Under the pieces are notes generated by a model. It was not told the DNA's origin, did not search any database, and worked only from the letters and a program-made list of their open reading frames with translations. The position numbers and the translations under genes were made by a program. From contig JARLJS010000273.1 of the NCBI GenBank assembly GCA_031291075.1, positions 1-64,000 of the forward strand: 64,000 bases of DNA. Direction: 5' to 3'. Position 1 is the stretch's first letter; every line of letters starts with the position of its first letter. Origin of the DNA: Nevskia sp. (GTDB lineage: Bacteria; Pseudomonadota; Gammaproteobacteria; Nevskiales; Nevskiaceae). Below, piece after piece: positions 27,302 to 36,075 of the stretch.

Positions 27302-28915
27302 ATGAGCAGCTCTTCGCCGGTCTTGCCGTCCCGTTATTACGCGTTTGCCATTGTGGTCCTGCTGGCGCTGGCGGCAGGCGCCGCCAGCCTGGTGAACCGC
27401 TACTGGCTGCTGCCGGCGGGGATCGCCGGGGTACTGTGCCTGGTGGGGCTCTACGACCTCAGCCAGGCCCACCATTCGCTGCGCCGCAACTATCCGCTGC
27501 TGGCGCATTTCCGCTTCTTCTTCGAAACCATCCGGCCGGAGATCCGCCAGTACCTGCTGGAGGCTGACACCGAGGCGGTGCCGTTCTCACGGGCGCAGCG
27601 CTCCCTGGTGTATCAGCGCGCCAAGAACGTGGAGGACAAGCGGCCGTTCGGCACCGAACTCGATCTGTACGCCACCGGCTACGAGTGGATCAACCACTCG
27701 ATGCGGCCGGTGAAGGTCACCGATACCAATTTCCGCGTGCGGATCGGCGGCGGCGACTGCCGCCAGCCTTACGAATCCTCGCTGCTCAACATCTCGGCCA
27801 TGAGCTTCGGCGCGCTCTCGGCGAACGCCATCCGCGCGCTCAACCAGGGGGCGAAGCTGGGCGGCTTCGCCCACGACACCGGCGAAGGTTCCATCAGCCG
27901 CTATCACCGCGAGAACGGCGGCGACCTGATCTGGGAGCTGGGCAGCGGCTATTTCGGCTGCCGCACCGAGGACGGCCGCTTCGACCCCGACAAGTTCGCC
28001 GCCAACGCCGCCTCGCCGCAGGTGAAGATGGTGGAGATCAAGCTGTCGCAAGGGGCCAAGCCGGGCCATGGCGGAGTGCTGCCGGCGGCCAAGGTGACGC
28101 CGGAGATCGCCGAGGCGCGCGGTGTCGCGCTGGGGCAGGACTGCGTTTCGCCGCCCCGGCACTCGGCGTTTTCCACCCCGCTGGAGCTGCTGCAGTTCGT
28201 CGTCAGCCTGCGCCAGCTGTCCGGCGGCAAGCCGGTCGGCTTCAAGTTCTCGCTGGGGCATCCCTGGGAATTCTTCGGCATCTGCAAGGCCATGCTGGAG
28301 AGCGGCCTGCTGCCGGACTTCATCGTCGTCGACGGCGGCGAGGGCGGCACCGGGGCGGCGCCGCTGGAGTTCGCCGACCACATCGGCACGCCGCTGCAGG
28401 AGGCGCTGCTGCTGGTGCACAACACCCTGGTGGGCCTGAACCTGCGCGAGCACATCCGGCTGGGCGCCAGCGGCAAGGTCATCTCCGCCTTCGACATGGC
28501 CCGTACCCTGGCGCTGGGCGCCGACTGGTGCAACGCCGCGCGCGGCTTCATGTTCGCCCTGGGCTGCGTGCAGTCGCAGTCCTGCCATACCGACCATTGC
28601 CCGACCGGCGTCGCCACCCAGGATCGCTTGCGGCAGCGCGCCCTGGTGGTCGGCGACAAGTCGCAGCGCGTGTACCACTTCCACCGCAACACCCTGCACG
28701 CACTGGGCGAGCTGACAGGCGCGGCCGGGTTGCGGCACCCGAACGAAATTCGCCCTCGGCACATCGTGCGGCGCGTGTCGGGCAACGAGATCCGGCTGAT
28801 GGCCAATCTGTACAAGTTTCTCAAGCCTGGCGAATTGCTCACGAATCCGTCCGCCCATATCGTGTACGAGACGTACTGGTCGCTGGCTTCGAGCCACACG
28901 TTCGATCCGCAGTGA
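27302..28915 (+). CDS. FMN-binding glutamate synthase family protein
   Basis: N-terminal TM helices; SSLLNISAMSFGALSANAIRALNQGAKLGGFAHDTGEGSIS; GVLPAAKVTPEIA; IVVDGGEGGTGAAPLEF; CQSQSCHTDHCPTGVATQD. Confidence 0.92.
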   Translation: MSSSSPVLPSRYYAFAIVVLLALAAGAASLVNRYWLLPAGIAGVLCLVGLYDLSQAHHSLRRNYPLLAHFRFFFETIRPEIRQYLLEADTEAVPFSRAQRSLVYQRAKNVEDKRPFGTELDLYATGYEWINHSMRPVKVTDTNFRVRIGGGDCRQPYESSLLNISAMSFGALSANAIRALNQGAKLGGFAHDTGEGSISRYHRENGGDLIWELGSGYFGCRTEDGRFDPDKFAANAASPQVKMVEIKLSQGAKPGHGGVLPAAKVTPEIAEARGVALGQDCVSPPRHSAFSTPLELLQFVVSLRQLSGGKPVGFKFSLGHPWEFFGICKAMLESGLLPDFIVVDGGEGGTGAAPLEFADHIGTPLQEALLLVHNTLVGLNLREHIRLGASGKVISAFDMARTLALGADWCNAARGFMFALGCVQSQSCHTDHCPTGVATQDRLRQRALVVGDKSQRVYHFHRNTLHALGELTGAAGLRHPNEIRPRHIVRRVSGNEIRLMANLYKFLKPGELLTNPSAHIVYETYWSLASSHTFDPQ

Positions 28916-28977
28916 ACGTCCCTGTACAAGAACCGGGCATCCGTGCCCAGACTATTCAAAAAAGCTAGGATTCCTGG

Positions 28978-29439
28978 ATGGAGCTTTGCGAATATCCGTG
29001 GGACGTCCCTGCGCCTTACATCGAGCGCGTCACCGTCGCCGCTGCCGACATCGACCTGTTCGGGCATACCAACAACGTCGTCTACCTGAGCTGGCTGGAG
29101 CGCGTGGCCTGGTCGCATTCGCAGCGCCTGGGGCTGGACTTCGCCGCCTACGAAAGACTTGGTTGCGGCTGCGTGGCGCGGCGCCACGAGCTCGACTACC
29201 TGGCGCCGACCTTTGCCGGGGACGAGCTGTTGCTGGCCACCTACATCCAGGAGAACGACGGCCGGCTGTCGATGTGGCGCGGCTACCAGATCATCCGCGC
29301 CGGCGACGGCAAGACCGTGCTGCGCGGGCGCACCCACTGGGTGTGTGTGGACCTGAAGACGGGACGGCCGCGGCGGCAGCCGCCGGAGTTCGTGGCGGCG
29401 TATCGGCCTGCTGAGAAGCCGGGAGGCGCGGAAGCTTAG
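28978..29439 (+). CDS. Acyl-CoA thioesterase (4HBT hotdog fold)
   Basis: AAADIDLFGHTNNVVYLSWLERVAWSHSQRLG. Confidence 0.85.
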   Translation: MELCEYPWDVPAPYIERVTVAAADIDLFGHTNNVVYLSWLERVAWSHSQRLGLDFAAYERLGCGCVARRHELDYLAPTFAGDELLLATYIQENDGRLSMWRGYQIIRAGDGKTVLRGRTHWVCVDLKTGRPRRQPPEFVAAYRPAEKPGGAEA

Positions 29440-29891
29440 GCGAGCCAGATCAAGCCGGGCGCTTCGCCCAGGCAGGCGGACACGATGGCGTTTTGTCCGA
29501 ATTGCCGCGCCAGTTGCTCCGGGACGCCTGGGCCGGCATCGCATAGCAGAAAGCCTGCTTCGTCCGGCCATCGCCCTAGCGGATCGCGGTTCAAGCTCGG
29601 GGCGCTGCGAAGTTCGTGGCGCCGCAAATCTTCCGCCATCTGTTCCAGGCGGGCAGAGTTTTGTGCCGGCTCCAGCCGGGCCGAGCCGGGATTGCAGGGC
29701 GTGACGATGGCCCAGTGAGATTGAACGCCGGCTTCGGAGCGCAGCCGCAGGTCGTGTTCCGAGCGATATTCTCCAACCCGCAACACCAGTTCTCCGCCAG
29801 CAAGCCGCACGCAGTACAGAGCGCGCCGGTACGCCTCCTCCAGGGCCGCTTTTGCGCCTCCCGCCTCCTGCCTCCCGCCTCCCGGCTTCAC
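29436..29891 (-). CDS. DUF3293-like protein
   Basis: HWAIVTPCNPGSARL; GTG start overlapping upstream hydrolase stop (GTGA). Confidence 0.65.
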   Translation of the reverse strand: MKPGGGRQEAGGAKAALEEAYRRALYCVRLAGGELVLRVGEYRSEHDLRLRSEAGVQSHWAIVTPCNPGSARLEPAQNSARLEQMAEDLRRHELRSAPSLNRDPLGRWPDEAGFLLCDAGPGVPEQLARQFGQNAIVSACLGEAPGLIWLA

Positions 29892-30394
29892 CCCGCTCGC
29901 ACCAGCAGATCGTCGAACAGCAGGGCGAGCGCCGGCAACTGGTCGTTGAGCGTGTGGCCGCTGTCTAGTACGTGCAGGGCCGCGGCGTGGGTGCGGGCGA
30001 AGCGGATGGCGCGCTCCACCGGCACGATGTCGTCGTGCCAGCCATGGACGACTGCGGTCAGGGGTGGGATCCCGCGCGGTTCCTCGTCGAAACCGGGGAA
30101 GTACAGCGCCGGGGCGATCAGGAACAGCGCCTGCGGCTGCAGCGCCGCACAGGCCATGGCGGAGACGTAGCCGCCCATGCTCGAGCCCACCAGCACCAAT
30201 GTCCTGCCCGCTTGCGGAGCCAGTTCGAGCAACTGGGCGACGCGCGCCCGCATGTCGTGTGTATGGCTATAATCGGGACTCATCACCTCGTAGCCGCGGT
30301 TCCTCGCGGTCTGGGCGAGGTGGGTGATCTTGGTCCCCCAGGGACCGCTTTCTTTGCCGTGCGCAAAGCACACCAGGGCATCCGGGATGGTCAT
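29888..30394 (-). CDS. Alpha/beta hydrolase (YqiA/UPF0227-like)
   Basis: FAHGKESGPWGTKI; LVGSSMGGYVSAMAC nucleophile elbow; HGWHDDIVP; DSGHTL. Confidence 0.85.
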   Translation of the reverse strand: MTIPDALVCFAHGKESGPWGTKITHLAQTARNRGYEVMSPDYSHTHDMRARVAQLLELAPQAGRTLVLVGSSMGGYVSAMACAALQPQALFLIAPALYFPGFDEEPRGIPPLTAVVHGWHDDIVPVERAIRFARTHAAALHVLDSGHTLNDQLPALALLFDDLLVRAG

Positions 30395-30397
30395 GCA

Positions 30398-30694
30398 GTG
30401 AGGGCCGGTAAGAAGACCTCTGGCATCTTATCCAAAGTGCGCCGGCGCCGTGACCGCGAGCCGCTGGAAATCCGCCTGACCATGCGCTTCAACTTCGGCG
30501 ACACGCCGGAGGAAGCGATCACCGTGATGGACGACCGCCGCGTGCCGCTGGTCGGCAGCGTGTTCGAAAGCCGTGACCGCATCGCCCGTGGCTTGGTGCT
30601 GATCATGCTGCGCACCGGGCTGGCCCAGCCCAAGGTGGCGAAGGAGCTGTTCCCGGTGCTGCGGCTGCTGCGCCGGCCGGCACGCAAGCGATGA
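30398..30694 (+). CDS. Hypothetical protein
   Basis: Conserved-looking basic ORF ending at the start of the next gene; GTG start 3 bp from the divergent hydrolase start codon. Confidence 0.45.
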   Translation: MRAGKKTSGILSKVRRRRDREPLEIRLTMRFNFGDTPEEAITVMDDRRVPLVGSVFESRDRIARGLVLIMLRTGLAQPKVAKELFPVLRLLRRPARKR

Positions 30695-30987
30695 AATACC
30701 TGCTTTACCTGGATGCCGCGCTGACTGCGCTCGGCGTGGCGATGAGCGTCTCCATCGGCTTCGTCTGCCTGGTCTACGCCCTGCACCTGGGCGAGTCGCA
30801 GTTCCGCAACAGCTTTTCGAACCTCCTCGCCATTTCCGCCTGCTTCGTGACCCTGGCGGTGGTCGCCGGCTGCGCCACTTACGCCCTGTGGAAGCGGCGG
30901 CGCTGGAACTGGGCGGCGCAGGGCGCGCTGGCGGCGCTGCTGCCCACCCTCTACCTGATCGTGCGCGCCAGACTCGATACTCCGTGA
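30691..30987 (+). CDS. Small integral membrane protein
   Basis: Three hydrophobic segments; ATGA overlap with upstream ORF. Confidence 0.6.
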   Translation: MKYLLYLDAALTALGVAMSVSIGFVCLVYALHLGESQFRNSFSNLLAISACFVTLAVVAGCATYALWKRRRWNWAAQGALAALLPTLYLIVRARLDTP

Positions 30988-31045
30988 ACGGCGGCGCCTC
31001 CGCCGCGCCCATGGCCGCAGTGGCGCATCCATTCCGTCAAGCCCC

Positions 31046-32470
31046 ATGTCCCTCCCCATCGAAGCGAAGCCCCCGCGACATTACGACTGGCTGAGCCTGG
31101 TACCCATCGTGGCCGGCCTGTGGTGGCTGCTGGCCGCGCACGGGCCGGGCTGGCTGCTGTGGGGTCTGTTGCCGGGCCTGCTGCTGCTGGCCAGCGGCAT
31201 GTCGATGCTGCTCTGGCACGAGATCGGCAAGCAGACCCAGTACATGGCGGTCGGCGCCATCGCCGGAGCGTTGCTGTGGCTGCCGGCGGCCTGGACCGGC
31301 AGCGCCGGTGCCGCGCTGGTCGCGCTGCTGTTGTCGGTGGTGTCCTACTTCGTCGCGGGCCGTACCGCCTTGCGCTATGCCTCCCGGGCGGAAGGCGCGC
31401 CGCCGCCGCCGATGGAACCCAAGGTATACGCCAAGGCGGCGCTGGACGAGGCGCTGACCGGTTATTTCGTCGCCATGGCCAAATCGCCCAGCGGAGACCT
31501 GGCCGAACGCATGTGCACGGAAGCCGTCAAGCTGGAAGAGGTGTTGCGCAGCCGCGGCTGGCTCGACCATCCGGCCACCTTCCACCAGGCTCCGACGGCG
31601 CCGGAGGCGACACGCCAGAGCCCCGCACGAGGCGCCGGCTTCGATTACCAGCGCCTGCGCTTCCCCAGCGGCTTCATTCCAGATCCGGCCTTGCCCGGCG
31701 CCGAGCGCTGGTCCAGCCACGAACGCAACCGCAAGTGCGCCGCCTGGCTGTTCCGCCACGATGCGCCAGGCCGTCCCTGGCTGGTCTGCATCCACGGTTA
31801 CCGCATGGGCGTGCCGCTGATGGATCTGCGCCTGTTTGAGCCGGAGATCCTGCATCGCGATCTGGGCTTGAACCTGCTGATGCCGGTACTGCCTCTGCAT
31901 GGTCCGCGACGCGTGGGCTGGCAGAGCGGGGACCGCTATCTCGACGGCGATCTGCTCGAACTGTTCCACGCCCAGACCCAGGCGCTGTGGGACCTGCGCC
32001 GCAGCATCGCCTGGATCCGCTCGCAGGATCCGGGAGCGCGCATCGGCGTGCTGGGCTACAGCCTGGGCGGTTATAACGCCAGCCTGCTCGCGGCACACGA
32101 GCCCGGGCTGGATTTCGTGGTCGCGGGAATTCCGGTGGCGGATTTCGTGCCGCTGCTGTGGGGTCACCTGCCGTTGCCACACCGCGTCTACTTCGAGGCG
32201 CACGGCCTCGGCGAAGAGCGCTTCCGCAGCATCCTGCACCCGGTGTCGCCACTGGCCTGCGCGCCGCAACTGCCGGCGGAGCGGCTGCATCTGTTCGCCG
32301 GCAGCGCCGATCGCGTCGTCCCTCCCGATCAGCCGCTGCGGCTGGCCCGCCACTGGGGCCGCAGCGTCGAGTGGTATCCCGGCGGCCACCTCACGTTCCG
32401 TGGTGAACCCGGGGTCGAGCGCTGCATCCTGGCCGCCATGGCCGGCGCCGGCTGGCGTCCGGGCGTTTGA
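31046..32470 (+). CDS. Membrane-anchored alpha/beta hydrolase
   Basis: N-terminal TM helices; PWLVCIHGYRMGV; IGVLGYSLGGYNASLLA. Confidence 0.82.
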   Translation: MSLPIEAKPPRHYDWLSLVPIVAGLWWLLAAHGPGWLLWGLLPGLLLLASGMSMLLWHEIGKQTQYMAVGAIAGALLWLPAAWTGSAGAALVALLLSVVSYFVAGRTALRYASRAEGAPPPPMEPKVYAKAALDEALTGYFVAMAKSPSGDLAERMCTEAVKLEEVLRSRGWLDHPATFHQAPTAPEATRQSPARGAGFDYQRLRFPSGFIPDPALPGAERWSSHERNRKCAAWLFRHDAPGRPWLVCIHGYRMGVPLMDLRLFEPEILHRDLGLNLLMPVLPLHGPRRVGWQSGDRYLDGDLLELFHAQTQALWDLRRSIAWIRSQDPGARIGVLGYSLGGYNASLLAAHEPGLDFVVAGIPVADFVPLLWGHLPLPHRVYFEAHGLGEERFRSILHPVSPLACAPQLPAERLHLFAGSADRVVPPDQPLRLARHWGRSVEWYPGGHLTFRGEPGVERCILAAMAGAGWRPGV

Positions 32471-32529
32471 GCGCGACGGCCCGGGGCGCGGTAAACTGTT
32501 TCATTGAAGATTTCAGGTTCTACAATTAA

Positions 32530-33651
32530 ATGATCAAGGTTTGCATCAGCGGCAGTGGCCTGTTCACGCCGTCTGAATCCATCAGCAACGACGAACTCGT
32601 CGCCGCTTACAACACCTACGCCGAACACCATAACGCCGAGAATGCAACCGCCATCGCCGCCGGGGCGATGGAACCGTTGCCGATGTCGAGCACCGAGTTC
32701 ATCGTCAAGGCTTCCGGCATCAAGGCGCGCTATACCGTCGACAAGGCCGGCGTGCTTGATCCCAAGGTGATGCGCCCGCAGATCCGCAAGCGCGCTGACG
32801 ACGAACCCTGCCTGCTGGTCGAGATGGGGCTGGCTGCCGCGCGCGAGGCGTTGCAGCGCGCCGGACGCGAGCCGAAGGACGTCGATGCCGTGCTGGTGGC
32901 CTGCTCCAACATGCAGCGCGCGTACCCGGCGATGGCGGTGGAGCTGCAGCATTACCTCGGCGCCGGCGGCTACGGCTACGATATGAACGTAGCCTGCGCC
33001 TCGGCCGTGTTCGGCGTAAAGGCCGCGGTGGACGCGGTGGCGCGCGGCACGGTGCGCGCGGCGCTGGTGGTGAGTCCGGAGATCTGCACCGGCCACCTCA
33101 ATTTCCGCAACCGCGATTGTCATTTCATCTTCGGCGACGCCGCCACCGCGCTGCTGATCGAGCCGGCCGACCGGGTCCAGGCCAAAGGCTGTTTCGAGGT
33201 GCTCGGCACCCGCACGCTGACGCACTTCTCCAGCAACATCCGCAACAATTTCGGGTTCCTCAACGCCTCGGAGCGGCCCCAGCGCAGCTGGGACGACCTC
33301 CTGTTCCGCCAGGAAGGGCGCAAGGTGTTCAAGGAAGTGGTGCCGATGGTGTCGGAGATGCTGGTGCATCACCTCGACGAGGTCGGCGTGCCGCCCGACA
33401 GCGTCAAGAGATTCTGGCTGCACCAGGCCAACCTGGGCATGAACCAGTTGATCTCCAAGCGGGTGCTGGGACGCGACCCCGGCCCGGAAGAAGCTCCGGT
33501 GATCCTGGACGAATATGCCAATACCAGCTCCGCCGGATCGGTGATCGCTTTCCACAAGCACCACCAGGACCTGGCGGCCGGCGATGTCGGTGTGCTGTGC
33601 GCATTCGGGGCCGGCTATTCCGCAGGCAGCGTCGTCCTTCGGCGCATGTGA
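32530..33651 (+). CDS. Beta-ketoacyl-ACP synthase III-like protein (FabH family)
   Basis: Active-site NVACASAVFG, HQANLGMNQLI, EYANTSSAGS. Confidence 0.9.
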   Translation: MIKVCISGSGLFTPSESISNDELVAAYNTYAEHHNAENATAIAAGAMEPLPMSSTEFIVKASGIKARYTVDKAGVLDPKVMRPQIRKRADDEPCLLVEMGLAAAREALQRAGREPKDVDAVLVACSNMQRAYPAMAVELQHYLGAGGYGYDMNVACASAVFGVKAAVDAVARGTVRAALVVSPEICTGHLNFRNRDCHFIFGDAATALLIEPADRVQAKGCFEVLGTRTLTHFSSNIRNNFGFLNASERPQRSWDDLLFRQEGRKVFKEVVPMVSEMLVHHLDEVGVPPDSVKRFWLHQANLGMNQLISKRVLGRDPGPEEAPVILDEYANTSSAGSVIAFHKHHQDLAAGDVGVLCAFGAGYSAGSVVLRRM

Positions 33652-33707
33652 TTTCACCCTGCACGAACCGGCCGGAAGCACCGCCCGGCCGGAATTCGCG
33701 TGAAACT

Positions 33708-33725
33708 TTGTCAAATGCCTGTAAC
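33708..33725 (+). promoter_or_regulatory. PHO box upstream of phoB
   Basis: TTGTCAA-ATGC-CTGTAAC: two 7-mers with 4-bp spacer, near the CTGTCAT-N4-CTGTCAT consensus. Confidence 0.75.
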
Positions 33726-33746
33726 GTGTTGCTTATAGCCTGATTT

Positions 33747-34463
33747 ATGGCGTTAAATCGGCCTATGGGCATGCAAAACAAACAAATCCTGGTGGTAGAA
33801 GACGAGGCACCCATCCGCGACATGCTGCGGTTTGCGCTGGAGCGCGCGGAGTTCCGGGTAAGCCTCGCGAACGATGTTCCAGAGGCGCGGCTGCGGATTG
33901 CGGAGTCCAGGCCGGACATGATCCTGCTGGACTGGATGATGCCGGGCGTTTCCGGACTCGAGTTCACCCGTGAGCTCAAGGCCGGGGCGATGACCAAGGA
34001 CATCCCCATCATCATGGTCACCGCCCGCTCGGAAGAGGAAGACACCGTGCGCGGCCTCAATGTCGGTTGCGACGACTACATCTCCAAGCCGTTCTCCTTC
34101 CCTGAGCTGACGGCGCGGATCCAGGCGGTCCTGCGCCGCACCCTGCCGGGCGGGGAAGAGGAGCAGCTCGCCGTGGCCGGGCTGCAGGTCGACGCCGCCA
34201 GCCAGCGCGTGACCGCCAAGGGCGAGCCGGTGCGGCTGGGACCCACGGAATACCGCCTGCTGCACTTCTTCGTCAGCCACCCCGAACGCGTGTACACTCG
34301 CGAACAGGTGCTCGACCGCGTCTGGGGCCAGAATGTCTACGTCGAGGAACGCACGGTCGACGTGCACATCCGCCGCCTGCGCAAGGCGCTGGCGCCGCAT
34401 GGTTACGACGCCATGATCCAGACCGTACGCGGCACCGGGTACCGTTTCTCGGAAAAGGTCTAA
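33747..34463 (+). CDS. phoB: Phosphate regulon response regulator PhoB
   Basis: [39 protein letters not shown]-terminal winged helix [25 protein letters not shown]; start may be 33765. Confidence 0.95.
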   Translation: MALNRPMGMQNKQILVVEDEAPIRDMLRFALERAEFRVSLANDVPEARLRIAESRPDMILLDWMMPGVSGLEFTRELKAGAMTKDIPIIMVTARSEEEDTVRGLNVGCDDYISKPFSFPELTARIQAVLRRTLPGGEEEQLAVAGLQVDAASQRVTAKGEPVRLGPTEYRLLHFFVSHPERVYTREQVLDRVWGQNVYVEERTVDVHIRRLRKALAPHGYDAMIQTVRGTGYRFSEKV

Positions 34464-34472
34464 GGCCCTAGC

Positions 34473-35810
34473 GTGCAGATCAGCCGGACCCTGAGGCGCG
34501 AGCTGATCAGGGCGGTGTCGTGGGTGGTGCTGGGCGCCCTGGGGGGCTGGGCGGTCGGTGCGATCTGGGCGGGTATCGCCGTCTCCCTCGCGCTGCGTCT
34601 GTTGTTGCATCTGCGCTACCTGTCGGGTTTGCGCGCCTGGCTGGACAGTCCCAAGCAGGTGGTGCTGCCGATCGTGGGCGGCACCTGGGGCGAGGTGTTC
34701 GACGGCCTGCTCAACCTGCAGAAGCGTAATCGCAAGCGCAAGAAAAAGCTCGCGGCCATCCTTGCCGAGTTCCAGGCCTCCACCGAGGCACTGCCGGACG
34801 GTGCCGTGGTGCTTGGCCCCAACGGCGAAATCGTCTGGTTCAACGCCGCGGCGCAGGCCCTGCTCGGCTTGCGTCTGCCCCAGGACCTGGGCCTGCGGGT
34901 GGCAAACCTGGTGCGCGCCCCGGCGTTCACCGGCTACTTCGCCAGGGGCGATTACTCGGAGGACGTCGAAGCGCCTTCGGCCCTCAACCCGACCATCACC
35001 CTGGCGTTCCGCATCATCCCCTATGGCAACGGCCAGCGCCTGATGATCGTGCGCGACATCTCCGAGCTGAAGCGCATGGAGACCGCCCGCCGCGACTTCG
35101 TTGCCAACGCCTCGCACGAACTGCGCACGCCATTGACCGTGCTGCGCGGCTACCTGGACGTGATGGAGGCCGAATCGCGCGGCGAGGGTCCGTTGCAGGC
35201 CTGGCACATGCCCTTGGCCGAGATGCGCAACCAGGCAACCCGGATGGAGTCGCTCATCGCGGACATGCTCAAGCTGGCGCGCTTGGAGTCCGATGTCGTA
35301 CACAGCCGGCAGGATCTGCTCGAGGTGCCGCGCATCCTGGGCCAAGTGCTGGAAGAGGCCAAGGCGATGTCGAAGGGCTCGCATCGCTTCGAGGCCGACA
35401 TCCAGCCGGACCTGCGCCTGTTCGGAAGGGAATCCGAGCTGCACAGCATCTGCGGCAACCTGATCGGCAACGCCGTGCAGTACACGCCGGCGGGCGGCAT
35501 CATCCGGGTCCGCTGGTGGGGGGATGACAAGGGCGCCCACCTGTCGGTGGCGGATACCGGCATCGGCATCGCCGAGAAGGACATCCCGCGCGTCACGGAG
35601 CGCTTTTACCGGGTCGATGTTGGCCGTTCGCGCGCCAGCGGAGGTACCGGCCTGGGGCTGTCAATCGTCAAGCATGCCCTGGAGCACCATGAAGGCAAGC
35701 TGCAGGTCGAAAGCGAGCTTGGCGTGGGCAGTACTTTCACTTGCAATTTCCCCCTGCACCGCGTCTCTCGTGGTGCGGCGCGCAACGAATTTCGCTCGCA
35801 CACGCATTAA
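34473..35810 (+). CDS. phoR: Phosphate regulon sensor kinase PhoR
   Basis: FVANASHELRTPLTVLRGYLDVM; GTGLGLSIVKHALEHHEGKL; follows phoB; GTG start. Confidence 0.95.
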   Translation: MQISRTLRRELIRAVSWVVLGALGGWAVGAIWAGIAVSLALRLLLHLRYLSGLRAWLDSPKQVVLPIVGGTWGEVFDGLLNLQKRNRKRKKKLAAILAEFQASTEALPDGAVVLGPNGEIVWFNAAAQALLGLRLPQDLGLRVANLVRAPAFTGYFARGDYSEDVEAPSALNPTITLAFRIIPYGNGQRLMIVRDISELKRMETARRDFVANASHELRTPLTVLRGYLDVMEAESRGEGPLQAWHMPLAEMRNQATRMESLIADMLKLARLESDVVHSRQDLLEVPRILGQVLEEAKAMSKGSHRFEADIQPDLRLFGRESELHSICGNLIGNAVQYTPAGGIIRVRWWGDDKGAHLSVADTGIGIAEKDIPRVTERFYRVDVGRSRASGGTGLGLSIVKHALEHHEGKLQVESELGVGSTFTCNFPLHRVSRGAARNEFRSHTH

Positions 35811-35819
35811 GGCGGTGCA

Positions 35820-35848
35820 TTGTCACAAAAACTTCATCATGCGTTCAT
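35820..35848 (+). promoter_or_regulatory. PHO box array upstream of porin
   Basis: TTGTCAC-AAAA-ACTTCAT-CATG-CGTTCAT: three half-sites at 11-bp period. Confidence 0.7.
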
Positions 35849-36075
35849 ATCATCGACAAAGCGCCGGAACACTATGGCGCTATGCTTGGTTCAGGGGTCT
35901 GTTATGCGGAGGGTTTTTTGCTGCTTCGGTCGGTCGACTTCGGCCGGGCGCCGTGGTAGCCTCGGCGCCGCTGCCGGCCGGGGAGTGTCCGGGACCGTCG
36001 GCATAAGGACCTCAGGGCCAGGCAATCGGGAAATTTCAAGAACCCTGCAGTCTCATCTAATTTCCAAGACGGGAG

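Noticed and set aside
28938-28951. GGGCA-TCCG-TGCCC hairpin after the FMN-binding protein as a terminator
   Set aside because: Short 5-bp stem without a following T run.
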